From an uncultured Peptococcaceae bacterium (GTDB taxonomy: Bacteria; Bacillota; Peptococcia; Peptococcales; Peptococcaceae), in assembly GCA_958451915.1 (NCBI GenBank), contig CAUDRX010000037.1:1-16194 (forward strand): 16,194 nt of DNA, given 5' to 3'. Shown one piece after another: positions 1-6,971 of the stretch. The notes beneath the pieces were generated by a model. It did no database searches. It worked only from the letters and a program-made list of their open reading frames with translations, and was not told the DNA's origin. The first letter of the stretch is position 1. Every line of letters begins with the position of its first letter. A program made the position numbers and the translations under genes.

Positions 1-28
1 AAAAACAAGAAAAAAGACTGATCCGCCT

Positions 29-62
29 GCCTGCCATCCCTTTCGGATGGCAGGCCTTTTTT
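29..62 (+). terminator. Intrinsic terminator of an upstream gene
   Basis: An 11-bp perfect stem (29-39 with 45-55) closes a five-base loop and is followed by six T (57-62). It would end a + strand transcript entering from the left edge and insulates the patatin gene. Confidence 0.85.
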
Positions 63-113
63 GCGCCGGCGGCACGGCGGCGTTTTCAGCCCCTGCCCGC
101 CGGCGTGCGATTG

Positions 114-122
114 TGCTATAAT
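114..122 (+). promoter_or_regulatory. Extended -10 promoter of the patatin-like gene
   Basis: TGCTATAAT is a consensus extended -10 located 33 bases before the start codon. There is no convincing -35 at 16-18 bases upstream, which is usual for TGn-type promoters. Confidence 0.65.
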
Positions 123-154
123 AGAAGCAACTTCTCTGCAAAGGAGCATCGAAC

Positions 155-1027
155 ATGCAGCAACTCATCCCAAACACTGCGCTCATCTGCGAAGGCGGCG
201 GCATGCGCGCCGCAGTCACTGGCGGCATGGCCTCGATCCTCATCGAGCACGGTGTCCGTTTTCCTTATATCACCGGCGTCAGCGCCGGCACCTCCATCGC
301 CGTCTGCTACGTCCTTGCCAACATCCCGCGCCTGCACCGCTGTTTCGTTGACATCGCCGATGATCCGAACTTCATTGGCGTGCAGCATTTCCTGCGCGGC
401 AACGGCTATTTCAATTCCCACTACATCTACGAAGAAGCCTTTTTCGACGATGACTTCGACCAGCACAGCTGGCAGGCTTTTCAGAACAGTGACGTCGAAG
501 TCGCCCTCTCCGCTTTCAACGCCGACACCGGTGAGATCCGCTACTGGCACAAGGCCGACCTGGCCAGCTACGGCGACCTTTGCCGCGTCTGCCGCGCCTC
601 CAGCTCTCTGCCTGGCGTCATGCCGACGACCTACATCGAAGGGGCGCCTTACATCGACGGCGGCGTGCATGAGGGCTTCGTGCTCCAGCCTGCCATGGAT
701 GCCGGTATCGAGCGCTTCGTCATCCTGCCGACCCATGTGCGCGGCTTCCGGCGCGAAACGACCAAGAACAGCCCCCTCATCAAAGCGCTTTACCACAAGT
801 TCCCGAAGGTCCTGGAAGCCCTTGAGACCCGCGCCGCCAACTACAACCGTCAGATGGACCTCATCGACCAGCTCGAAGCCGAAGGCCGCGCCCTTGTCCT
901 CTATCCCGACGAGATGCCGATCGAACGCACCGAGCACGACCGTGCCACCCTCGAAGCCGCCTGGCAGAGCGGCCGTTATCAGGCCGAATACCACTTCGAC
1001 GAATGGATGAAATGGCTCGGGCAATAA
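155..1027 (+). CDS. Patatin-like phospholipase / serine acyl hydrolase
   Basis: A 290-residue patatin-family protein, probably a cytoplasmic or membrane-associated lipid acyl hydrolase using a Ser-Asp dyad. Visible motifs are the glycine-rich oxyanion loop EGGGMR (13-18), the nucleophile elbow GVSAG with Ser43, and the catalytic DGG with Asp168. The length and the C-terminal half match the bacterial YjjU/RssA-like group that lacks a signal peptide. The ATG is preceded at a good distance by AAGGAG (141-146). The gene has its own promoter and a terminator right behind the stop, so it is monocistronic. The natural substrate cannot be told from sequence; phospholipid is a family-based guess. Confidence 0.9.
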   Translation: MQQLIPNTALICEGGGMRAAVTGGMASILIEHGVRFPYITGVSAGTSIAVCYVLANIPRLHRCFVDIADDPNFIGVQHFLRGNGYFNSHYIYEEAFFDDDFDQHSWQAFQNSDVEVALSAFNADTGEIRYWHKADLASYGDLCRVCRASSSLPGVMPTTYIEGAPYIDGGVHEGFVLQPAMDAGIERFVILPTHVRGFRRETTKNSPLIKALYHKFPKVLEALETRAANYNRQMDLIDQLEAEGRALVLYPDEMPIERTEHDRATLEAAWQSGRYQAEYHFDEWMKWLGQ

Positions 1028-1030
1028 TGA

Positions 1031-1075
1031 ACGCCTTGCACCTCATGATCAGATCGTGAGGCGCAAGGCGTTTTT
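1031..1075 (+). terminator. Terminator of the patatin-like gene
   Basis: The arm ACGCCTTGC (1031-1039) pairs with 1063-1071. A further CCTCA/TGAGG pairing lies inside, and a T-run follows (1071-1075). It begins three bases after the stop codon. Confidence 0.85.
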
Positions 1076-1077
1076 GT

Positions 1078-1146
1078 TTACCAGAAAAAGTTGCATTGAC
1101 AGATGATGGTGCTGAAACTGTCGCTGGCTTCGTTGTATTGGCACAT
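1078..1146 (-). other. Possible 22-codon cysteine-containing small ORF
   Basis: On the minus strand an ATG opens a 22-residue frame with cysteines at 2, 16 and 18 and an aromatic end (NFFW), stopping with TAA. No ribosome binding site precedes it. The opposite strand of the same stretch is also open and reads as plausible protein (VALTDDGAETVAGFVVLAHG) but has no start codon. The codons are more AT-rich than in neighbouring genes. It may be a gene remnant rather than a working peptide. Confidence 0.12.
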
Positions 1147-1183
1147 GGCAACGGGATCGGTCGCCGGGGTCTGGGGCTGTGAC

Positions 1184-1213
1184 AAAGGCCCTGCCCGAAC
1201 GGACAGGGCCTTT
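1184..1213 (-). terminator. Probable terminator of the propeller gene
   Basis: A 10-bp perfect stem (1184-1193 with 1204-1213) starts five bases beyond the minus-strand stop codon at 1218. The T-tract on the minus strand is short (TTT then G), so termination may be partial. Confidence 0.6.
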
Positions 1214-1217
1214 CATG

Positions 1218-2840
1218 TTACCATTCAAAGGTCACCGGATGATAACCTTCGACGAAACTGCCATCATGGACGGTGCGGGTGGCGGCGAGGCTGGTGCCTT
1301 TGTCGCTCACCGGGCGCAGGTCGGTGACGGCGGTGTGACCGTCGAGGAGGCTGGTGTCATAGATGTTGTCCCAGAGGGCGAGGAAGGCCTCGCCGCTGCG
1401 GCCGTCGATGACCGGACGCACACTGCCGTCGGCCAGGTCGAGCACCTGCAGCTGCTGCGGTCTGCCGAGGCCAAAGACGCCGAGGGTCATATGGTCTTCA
1501 TCAAGGAAATCGCTGGTGTAGAGATAGATGTTCTCATCGCCAGGATCGATGCCGAGCAGCGACTGGCGCACACGGGTCGTCCAGGCATCTTTTTCCAGGT
1601 CGTAGATGAGGAAGCTCTCATCTGGGGTGGCGATGCCGCTGGCATCGATGCGCGTCTTGGCGACGAGCCTGTGACCAGAGAGCGCTGGGGCACAGAGGTT
1701 GTATCCCTGGGAAAGGTTCCGGGTCTCACCGCTGCTCAGATCGTAGAGCTTGAGGTCGCCGTAGGTGGCCATGGATTCCCAGTCGTCCGGCGCCACCTTA
1801 AGGTTGGCCTTCACATAACGCGCAGTGGTCCAGGCGCAGAGGCCGTCGCCCATCGTCACCTGGGCGCCGCTGCCGTGGCCGTCCGCTGCCGGCAGGCTGT
1901 CGAGCAGGGTCTTCTCGCCGCTGGCCTGTTCATAGAGCCAGACTTCGGTGTTGTCGCCTGTGGCATCGGCCACGGTCCAGATCACGTTGCCGTCCGCCGC
2001 ATCGCAGAAGCTGCTGCCGTAAGCACGGACGCCGCCATCGTGGCTGGCGACAAAATCGCTCTCGGCGATCAGGGTCGGCGCGGCCGAACCGTCACGCGGC
2101 TGGATGTAGAGATAGCTGGTCTGAAGGCCGCTCTCGAGCGGATATTCCCACCAATAGACGTAGTCGTCATCGAGTGTGAGCCAGTGCAGGCCGTAGCCTT
2201 CGTGCTGCACCTGCACGATATCGTGCTTGTTGTAGCCAAAGGAAGTGGCGTAGCCATCGTCGTTGAGGTTGTACCAGAGAATGCCGCCGCTGTCTTCATC
2301 GTAGGCGAGCTTGCCCGGCATATCCCCGAAGCCGCCGTTCATCACATAGGTGGCGGTGACAGCGTCCTCACTCTTCACCGCGTCCGGGATCTGCATCAGG
2401 CCGTTGTGGTCGACACGGACCAACGTCTGACCCTGGTCGCCGTACCAGGTCACAGTGCCGAAGCGTTCGGCGAGGGTGCGCAGCGGCAGCACGAGCTGGC
2501 CATCCTCTTCGGCGACAGCGACGGGCAGATCAAAGACCATGTCGCCGTCCATCGTCAGGAATGTTTCACCGACCCTGCCGGTGATCGTGAAGTCACCAAA
2601 GGCGTTCGTCAGCGTGAAGTTGTCGCCATCGCGCGTCACCGTGAGGTCAAAGTCTTCCCCGAGCACCTGCTCGCTGACGACGGTGGTGCCGCCGTTCATG
2701 GTGACGCCCTGGTCTGCGTCGGTATCGTAGAGGTGCCCGTTGATGTCGACAGTGGCAGCCCCGGCAGCACCTGGCTGCGAGAGGGCAAGAGCCAGCGCCA
2801 GCGCGGCGGTGGTCAGAAAGAAATGGGTGCGTGTTCTCAT
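1218..2840 (-). CDS. Secreted protein: stalk (CuAO_N1-like) domain plus beta-propeller
   Basis: About 540 residues with an N-terminal signal peptide (basic start, then an Ala/Leu-rich core, cleavage near AGA-A at about 28). Residues 30-150 resemble the 'copper amine oxidase N-terminal' or stalk domain seen in Bacillota cell-surface proteins, with LVLPLRTLAERFG and WYGDQGQTLVRV as the hallmark strands. The rest is a string of about six WD/TolB-like blades (patterns such as ILWYNL, YVYWWEY, VWLYEQASGEK, LKLYDLSSGETR, LQVLDLADGS), pointing to an extracytoplasmic beta-propeller for binding or scaffolding. An upstream in-frame ATG at 2849 directly abuts the AAAGGAG, so the ATG at 2840, nine bases from it, is the likelier start. 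The enzymatic role is unknown. The ribosome binding site is perfectly complementary over 12 bases to a loop of predicted small RNA A (15251-15262). Confidence 0.8.
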   Translation of the reverse strand: MRTRTHFFLTTAALALALALSQPGAAGAATVDINGHLYDTDADQGVTMNGGTTVVSEQVLGEDFDLTVTRDGDNFTLTNAFGDFTITGRVGETFLTMDGDMVFDLPVAVAEEDGQLVLPLRTLAERFGTVTWYGDQGQTLVRVDHNGLMQIPDAVKSEDAVTATYVMNGGFGDMPGKLAYDEDSGGILWYNLNDDGYATSFGYNKHDIVQVQHEGYGLHWLTLDDDYVYWWEYPLESGLQTSYLYIQPRDGSAAPTLIAESDFVASHDGGVRAYGSSFCDAADGNVIWTVADATGDNTEVWLYEQASGEKTLLDSLPAADGHGSGAQVTMGDGLCAWTTARYVKANLKVAPDDWESMATYGDLKLYDLSSGETRNLSQGYNLCAPALSGHRLVAKTRIDASGIATPDESFLIYDLEKDAWTTRVRQSLLGIDPGDENIYLYTSDFLDEDHMTLGVFGLGRPQQLQVLDLADGSVRPVIDGRSGEAFLALWDNIYDTSLLDGHTAVTDLRPVSDKGTSLAATRTVHDGSFVEGYHPVTFEW

Positions 2841-2886
2841 CGTGGTCATCTCCTTTCTTTTCGTCGTGTGTGTTCCTATATTTTTG

Positions 2887-2895
2887 ATTATACCA
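2887..2895 (-). promoter_or_regulatory. Extended -10 promoter of the propeller gene
   Basis: On the minus strand this reads TGGTATAAT, a consensus extended -10 about 45 bases before the start codon. No clear -35 is present. Confidence 0.6.
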
Positions 2896-2957
2896 TATGG
2901 GCCGCAGCTATATGTATAGGATCCAATCGTGTAACTATCGCGTTCTTTGTTACGCCC

Positions 2958-3004
2958 ATCATCCCTTCAGGATACGGGTACTGTCCCGCTTCTGAAGGGA
3001 TGAT
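2958..3004. repeat. Large perfect inverted repeat between genes
   Basis: A 13-bp perfect inverted repeat (ATCATCCCTTCAG 2958-2970 with 2992-3004) encloses a 21-base centre that holds a second inner pairing, CGGG (2975-2978) with CCCG (2985-2988). No T-run follows on either strand, so it is not an ordinary terminator. It lies between the dihydrouridine synthase terminator and the propeller-gene promoter. It could be a REP-like element, an operator or a structured RNA. Confidence 0.6.
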
Positions 3005-3041
3005 CGATCTTCTTCATCGTTTATCAGGAAAGGCGCGCATC

Positions 3042-3062
3042 AAAAAAGCGCCCTGCGGGCGC
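3042..3062 (-). terminator. Terminator of the TerC-dus operon
   Basis: On the minus strand GCGCCC-GCA-GGGCGC is followed by six T (3047-3042). It lies 23 bases past the stop codon of the dihydrouridine synthase gene. Confidence 0.85.
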
Positions 3063-3085
3063 AGGACGCAGAATGTTGTCGGATC

Positions 3086-4039
3086 TTATGCGAGGAAGCC
3101 TTCGCGCATGAGCAGCGCTTCAAGGTCAGCGTAGGTGTTGAGCTGGCAGGCATCGCGCCGCAGCGCGGCGGCATGGGGCAGCCCTTTGACATACCAGCCG
3201 ATCTGCTTGCGCATCTCCTGCATGGCGATGCGCTCCCCTTTGTAACGGCAGGCGAGCGCGGCATGGTCGAGCATGACCCGGGCGCGTTCGGCGAGGTCTG
3301 GGTCTTCCGGCACAGGCTGGCCGCGCCAGTCGGCAAGGAGCTGAGCGAAGAGCCAGGGCCGCCCGAGGGCGCCGCGGCCGACCATGATGCCGGCAGCGCC
3401 GGTCACTTCGCGGATGGCGCGGGCACTTGCGACACTGTCGACATCACCATTGGCAATGACAGGGATATCGACAGCACGAACGATCTCTGCGATCGTCTGC
3501 CAGTCGGCCTGGCCGGTGTAATACTGGCTGCGCGTGCGTCCGTGCACGGCGATGAAGTCGCAGCCGGCATCTGCGAGCCCTTTGGCAAAATCAACGATAT
3601 CAGGGTCGCGCGTTTCCCAGCCAATGCGCATCTTCGCCGAGAGCGGCACATCAACAGCCGCCCGCATGGCGCGGATGATCGCGAAAGCCGTCTCCGGTGT
3701 GCGCAGAAGACCGGAGCCTTCGCCGTGACCGGCGACCTTTGGCACCGGGCAGCCCATATTGACATCAAGCATCTCCGCTCCGGCGTTCACTGCCAACCGT
3801 GCGCCTTCGGCCATGATCTCAGGCTCTGAGCCAAAAAGCTGCACAGCGATCGGCGGCGCTTCGTCTGTGAGATCGAGGATCTCGAAACTCTTTTTGTTTT
3901 TGTAATGCAGGGCCTTGGCGCTGACCATCTCGGTCACCTCCAGGCCCACGCCGTAGCGCCGGCAGATGAGGCGCATGGCTTTGTCGGTGACGCCGGCCAT
4001 CGGCGCCAGCACAAATGGATTGTCGTTAAAATCGAGCAT
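3086..4039 (-). CDS. dusB: tRNA-dihydrouridine synthase (DusB family)
   Basis: 317 residues, normal length for Dus enzymes. They use FMN and NADPH to reduce uridines in the tRNA D-loop. Visible are the FMN-binding start APMAGVTD (12-19), the EMVSAKAL segment, the catalytic-cysteine signature NMGCPVPKV with Cys97, the SAKMRIGW lysine motif, the FIAVHGRTR motif and the IPVIANGDV phosphate-binding strand. The ATG is preceded by GGAGG about five bases upstream, and only 15 bases separate it from the stop of the TerC gene before it. It is therefore the last gene of the riboswitch-controlled TerC operon, an odd partner for manganese exporters. DusB is the best subgroup by motif spacing; assignment to another bacterial Dus branch is possible. 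Confidence 0.93.
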   Translation of the reverse strand: MLDFNDNPFVLAPMAGVTDKAMRLICRRYGVGLEVTEMVSAKALHYKNKKSFEILDLTDEAPPIAVQLFGSEPEIMAEGARLAVNAGAEMLDVNMGCPVPKVAGHGEGSGLLRTPETAFAIIRAMRAAVDVPLSAKMRIGWETRDPDIVDFAKGLADAGCDFIAVHGRTRSQYYTGQADWQTIAEIVRAVDIPVIANGDVDSVASARAIREVTGAAGIMVGRGALGRPWLFAQLLADWRGQPVPEDPDLAERARVMLDHAALACRYKGERIAMQEMRKQIGWYVKGLPHAAALRRDACQLNTYADLEALLMREGFLA

Positions 4040-4054
4040 GCGCCCCTCCTTCTC

Positions 4055-4882
4055 TTACTTGTCAGCGGCAGCAGGTTCTTCCGGTTTGGAGGAGAACCAG
4101 CCCCAGAGCGCGATGAGGATCATCGTGCCAAAGAAGATGACATGCCAGAGGGTGCTTTCCGGGAAGTCGGCCGGCAGCACGCCGATGGCTTCGTGGGACA
4201 GGGTAACGATGACGAGCTTGATCCCGACCCAGGTCACCAGCAGGAAGGCAGCAACTTCCAGCTTTGGCCGCTTGTCGAGGAGCTTGACAAAGATCGTCGC
4301 TGCAAAACGCATGAGCACGACGCCGCAGAGCCCGCCTGCGAGCACAAGGATGAACTCACCGGCATCCATGCCGCCAATGTGCCCCCAGCCGGTCGGTGGC
4401 AGGGAGATGGCGATGGCGACAGCGGCGAGGATGGAGTCGACGGCGAAGGCGATGTCGGTGAACTCGACTTTGGCAACCGTCAGCCAGAAATCTTTGCGGC
4501 TGTGAAGATAATGGGCAGGCTCCCCTTCCGGCAGTTTGTCTTTGGAACTCTCGATGCCCTCTTCCTTCTTTTCTTTCATATATTTATATAGATTGTGCAG
4601 CCCGACATAGATCAGATAGGCGGCACCGGCTGCCTGAGCCTGCCAGACATTGGCCAGGAAGGAAACGAAGAAAAGGGCCGTGAAGCGCAGTACGACCGCC
4701 CCGATGAGGCCGTAAAAGAGCGCCTTGGAGCGCATGTTTGGCGCCAGCGGGCGTACCATGACGGCGAGCACGAGGGCATTGTCGGCGCTGAGCAGGCCCT
4801 CCATGGCGACGAGAACGAAGAAGATGGCGATGTACTGGATCCACATACCAGTATCCATGGCCGCGAGCAGTGTTGTTTCCAT
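4055..4882 (-). CDS. TerC-family membrane metal exporter (second copy)
   Basis: 275 residues, an integral membrane protein of the TerC/YkoY/YceF type, which exports Mn(II) in characterised Bacillota and may metallate exoenzymes. It has about seven to eight hydrophobic spans. The family's acidic metal-site motifs are visible: MEGLLSADNAL near residues 30-40 and FTDIAFAVDSIL near 150. A charged cytoplasmic loop (YKYMKEKKEEG) lies in the middle. It is closely similar along its whole length to the gene just upstream, a tandem duplication, with most differences in the central loop and at both ends. GAAGGGAAG precedes the ATG as a weaker ribosome binding site. It is co-transcribed with both neighbours unless the intergenic hairpin at 4915-4964 stops polymerase. 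Confidence 0.92.
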   Translation of the reverse strand: METTLLAAMDTGMWIQYIAIFFVLVAMEGLLSADNALVLAVMVRPLAPNMRSKALFYGLIGAVVLRFTALFFVSFLANVWQAQAAGAAYLIYVGLHNLYKYMKEKKEEGIESSKDKLPEGEPAHYLHSRKDFWLTVAKVEFTDIAFAVDSILAAVAIAISLPPTGWGHIGGMDAGEFILVLAGGLCGVVLMRFAATIFVKLLDKRPKLEVAAFLLVTWVGIKLVIVTLSHEAIGVLPADFPESTLWHVIFFGTMILIALWGWFSSKPEEPAAADK

Positions 4883-4914
4883 GTGATGACTTCCCTTCTT
4901 TGTGATCTTTGTAT

Positions 4915-4964
4915 AAAAACCAGCGGCCCTGCCTGGTCCTGTGGAGCGTTGGACCGGGCAAGGC
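4915..4964 (-). terminator. Hairpin between the two TerC genes, terminator-like
   Basis: A 14-bp stem with two wobble pairs (4926-4939 with 4951-4964) is followed on the minus strand, after six bases, by five T (4919-4915). The offset of the T-run makes it a leaky terminator or a processing site. It would lower expression of the second TerC copy and dusB relative to the first copy. Confidence 0.5.
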
Positions 4965-4980
4965 GCGCGGGAGAATGGTC

Positions 4981-5811
4981 TTATTTACTTGTCTGAGCAT
5001 CCTCATCCTTCGGCTTGGAGGAAAACCAGCCCCACAGGGCAATGAGGATCATGACGCCGTAGAAGATGACATGCCAGAGGGTGCTCTCTGGGAAATCGTG
5101 CGGCAGGATGGCAACATTCTGATGCGCCAGCGTGACGATAATGAGCTTGACCCCGACCCAGGTCACGAGCAGAAAAGCTGCAAGCTCGAGTTTTGGACGT
5201 TTGTCCAGGAGCTTGACAAAGATCGTCGCTGCAAAACGCATGAGCACAACGCCGCAGAGACCGCCGATGAGGACGACGAGGAACTGACCGGTATCCATGC
5301 CGCCGATGTGGCCCCAGCCTGTTTCAGGCAGGGAGATCGCGAGGGCGACAGCCGCAAGGATGGAATCCACGGCGAAGGCGATGTCGGTGATCTCGACCTT
5401 CGCAACAACTTTCCAGAACTCCTTCTTGCTGTAGATGTAGTTGCGGTCCGCGTCTTCCGGCAGCTGTTCCTTGGACGTTTCCTGGCCGGTCTCAGCCTTG
5501 GCCTTCTGATATTTGTAGATGTTATGCACACCGACATAGATCAGATAAGCGGCGCCGATGGCCTGAGCCTGCCAGATGTTCACCAGGAATGAGACAAAGA
5601 AGAGCGCCACAAAGCGCAGCACGACCGCCCCGACAAGGCCGTAGAAAAGAGCCTTCTGACGCAGGTTCGGCGCCAGCGGGCGCACCATGACGGCGAGCAC
5701 AAGGGCGTTGTCAGCACTGAGCAGCCCTTCCATGGCAACGAGCATGAGAAGGACAAAGAGATACTGGATGATCATGCCGGTCTCCATGGCACCAAAGAGC
5801 GTAAGATCCAT
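4981..5811 (-). CDS. TerC-family membrane metal exporter (first copy)
   Basis: 276 residues with the same architecture as its downstream paralogue: N-terminal membrane span, MEGLLSADNALVLAVMVRP with the acidic Glu28 and Asp34, a charged middle loop (YKYQKAKAETGQE), ITDIAFAVDSIL with the second acidic pair, and a C-terminal LWGWFSSKPK. TerC proteins of this type are Mn(II) exporters. Here the assignment is reinforced by the yybP-ykoY (manganese) riboswitch directly upstream. The ribosome binding site AAAGGAG lies eight bases before the ATG. It is the first gene of the operon terC-terC-dusB. Confidence 0.93.
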   Translation of the reverse strand: MDLTLFGAMETGMIIQYLFVLLMLVAMEGLLSADNALVLAVMVRPLAPNLRQKALFYGLVGAVVLRFVALFFVSFLVNIWQAQAIGAAYLIYVGVHNIYKYQKAKAETGQETSKEQLPEDADRNYIYSKKEFWKVVAKVEITDIAFAVDSILAAVALAISLPETGWGHIGGMDTGQFLVVLIGGLCGVVLMRFAATIFVKLLDKRPKLELAAFLLVTWVGVKLIIVTLAHQNVAILPHDFPESTLWHVIFYGVMILIALWGWFSSKPKDEDAQTSK

Positions 5812-5844
5812 TGTTTGTTCTCCTTTTCAAATGATTTTTCGCAC

Positions 5845-5894
5845 AAAAAAGGCCTTTGCCTTTCTTGTCATCCAACAAGGAAGGCAAAGGTCTT
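5845..5894 (-). terminator. Attenuator of the manganese riboswitch
   Basis: On the minus strand a long hairpin (arms around 5851-5863 and 5882-5894, GGCAAAGG type) ends in six T (5850-5845), 34 bases before the TerC start codon. Its 5' arm (CCTTTGCC) can also pair with GCAAAGG at the 5' edge of the aptamer, the kind of competition expected for a transcriptional switch. Confidence 0.85.
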
Positions 5895-5899
5895 GCAAT

Positions 5900-5993
5900 C
5901 AAAGATCATTCTTTTTCAGACAGCACCGGTGATGGATCACGAGGTGACGACGCTGTCTCTGGCACGCTGCCAGTGCTACTCCCCTTTGCATTT
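5900..5993 (-). promoter_or_regulatory. yybP-ykoY (Mn2+) riboswitch aptamer
   Basis: Reading the minus strand from 5987, AAAGGGGAGTAGC is the family's hallmark internal loop. It is followed by a hairpin CTGGCA-GCG-TGCCAG (5973-5959), then a second leg GACAGC/GCTGTC (5957-5952 with 5924-5919) carrying the conserved CGTCA-type loop, and a closing P1 formed by CAAAG and CTTTG. In characterised members two parallel legs dock to bind Mn(II), usually raising expression of TerC/YkoY or MntP exporters. It is followed directly by an intrinsic terminator and two TerC genes, exactly the expected context. Confidence 0.88.
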
Positions 5994-6005
5994 TGGGATG
6001 TTCTG

Positions 6006-6034
6006 AGTATAGCATCCCGCCGCGGCGCTGTCAA
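6006..6034 (-). promoter_or_regulatory. SigA promoter of the TerC-dus operon
   Basis: On the minus strand TTGACA (6034-6029), a 17-base spacer and TATACT (6011-6006) form a near-consensus vegetative promoter. The start point is expected near 5999, just ahead of the riboswitch. The promoter lies only 22 bases beyond the stop of the metallo-hydrolase gene, and no terminator is visible between them, so some read-through is likely. Confidence 0.85.
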
Positions 6035-6056
6035 CGAAAATCCGTGTAAAGGATGC

Positions 6057-6971
6057 TCATTCTTCGTCGAAGCGCAGCGTCGCAGTCTTGAGATTGCGGC
6101 CGGTGTGCGCGTTCGGAAAGATGGCGCGGGCCTCGTTGAGGAATTCCTTCGGGTTGAGCATGGCCGGGCTGTAATGGGTGAACCAGAGCTCGCGCACGCC
6201 GGCATCACGGGCCAGCGCAGCGGCTTCTGTGTAGACCATATGGCCCTTGGAAGCAGCGTCTTTCTGCTTGGCAGGATCGCCATAGAGCCCTTCAGCGATG
6301 AAAAGGTCGCTGTCGCGCACGAGCTCGCAGAGCGCCGGCGCCGGCCGGCAGTCGGTGGCATAGCTGAGACGCAGGCCGCGGCGCGCCGGACCGAGCACAT
6401 CATCAGGGGTGAAGGTCCTGCCTTCATGCGTCACGGTCTCACCCTTCTGCAGGTGGGACCAGAGCTGCACCGGAATGCCCGCTTCCCGGGCACGTTCCAC
6501 ATCGAAGCGCCCGGCACGGGGCAGGTAGCAGCTGTAAGCCAGGCAGGGGACACGGTGCTTCACCGGCTGGGTCGTCCATTCCAGTTCGCCGGTCATGAAA
6601 TGGGATGGTTCCTTAAAAGAAAGTTCGTGCAGCACCACTTCAAAAGGCAGCGGCCCACAGATCACGGTGAGGCCGCGAACGATGCGTTCCAGCCCGCTGC
6701 CGCCCCAGATATGCAGGGGTTCGGTGCGATGGTTGTTGGCGATCGTCATGAGCAGCCCCGACAGTCCGCCCACGTGGTCGCCGTGGTAGTGGGTGAAGAG
6801 GATGTGGTCGATATTCTTCGTGCTGAAGCCTGACAGATGCAGCGCCACCTGGGTCGCCTCTCCGCAGTCAATGAGCACATTGGAGCCTTCGTGGCGCACG
6901 AGGAGCGCCGTCAGAAAACGCTTTGGCAGCGGCATCATACCGCCGCAGCCCAAAAGGCAGACGTCAAGCAC
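6057..6971 (-). CDS. Ribonuclease Z-like MBL-fold metallo-hydrolase
   Basis: 304 residues, the usual length of RNase Z, the zinc endonuclease that trims tRNA 3' ends. The zinc motif HYHGDH (61-66) sits in FTHYHGDHVGGLSGLL, followed by an exosite-like PRAGRFDVERAREAGIP, a metal-ligand aspartate in SYATDCRPAP, KGHMVYTEAA and a C-terminal FTHYSP with FPNAH. The N-terminus (CLLGCGGMMPLPKR) differs from classical RNase Z (LGTGAG), so it may be a divergent clade with another nucleic acid or small substrate. The GTG start at 6971 is chosen because AAAGGAGG lies six bases before it and the protein then begins at the first beta strand. It overlaps the coaX stop by eight bases (GTGCTTGA), implying translational coupling. 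Confidence 0.85.
   Translation of the reverse strand: MLDVCLLGCGGMMPLPKRFLTALLVRHEGSNVLIDCGEATQVALHLSGFSTKNIDHILFTHYHGDHVGGLSGLLMTIANNHRTEPLHIWGGSGLERIVRGLTVICGPLPFEVVLHELSFKEPSHFMTGELEWTTQPVKHRVPCLAYSCYLPRAGRFDVERAREAGIPVQLWSHLQKGETVTHEGRTFTPDDVLGPARRGLRLSYATDCRPAPALCELVRDSDLFIAEGLYGDPAKQKDAASKGHMVYTEAAALARDAGVRELWFTHYSPAMLNPKEFLNEARAIFPNAHTGRNLKTATLRFDEE

Noticed and set aside
116..1024. 302-codon minus-strand frame and a second 301-codon + frame over the patatin gene
   Set aside because: The patatin frame has catalytic motifs, a ribosome binding site and a promoter; the others are low-complexity shadows.
1179..3134. 651-codon open frame on the + strand
   Set aside because: It is antisense to the secreted propeller gene, lacks a ribosome binding site, crosses that gene's promoter and a terminator-type hairpin, and its protein has no family features. 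Long antisense frames are common in GC-rich genes.
3905..5592. Open + frames across the TerC genes
   Set aside because: They are antisense to two clear membrane protein genes and repeat each other only because the TerC genes are duplicates.
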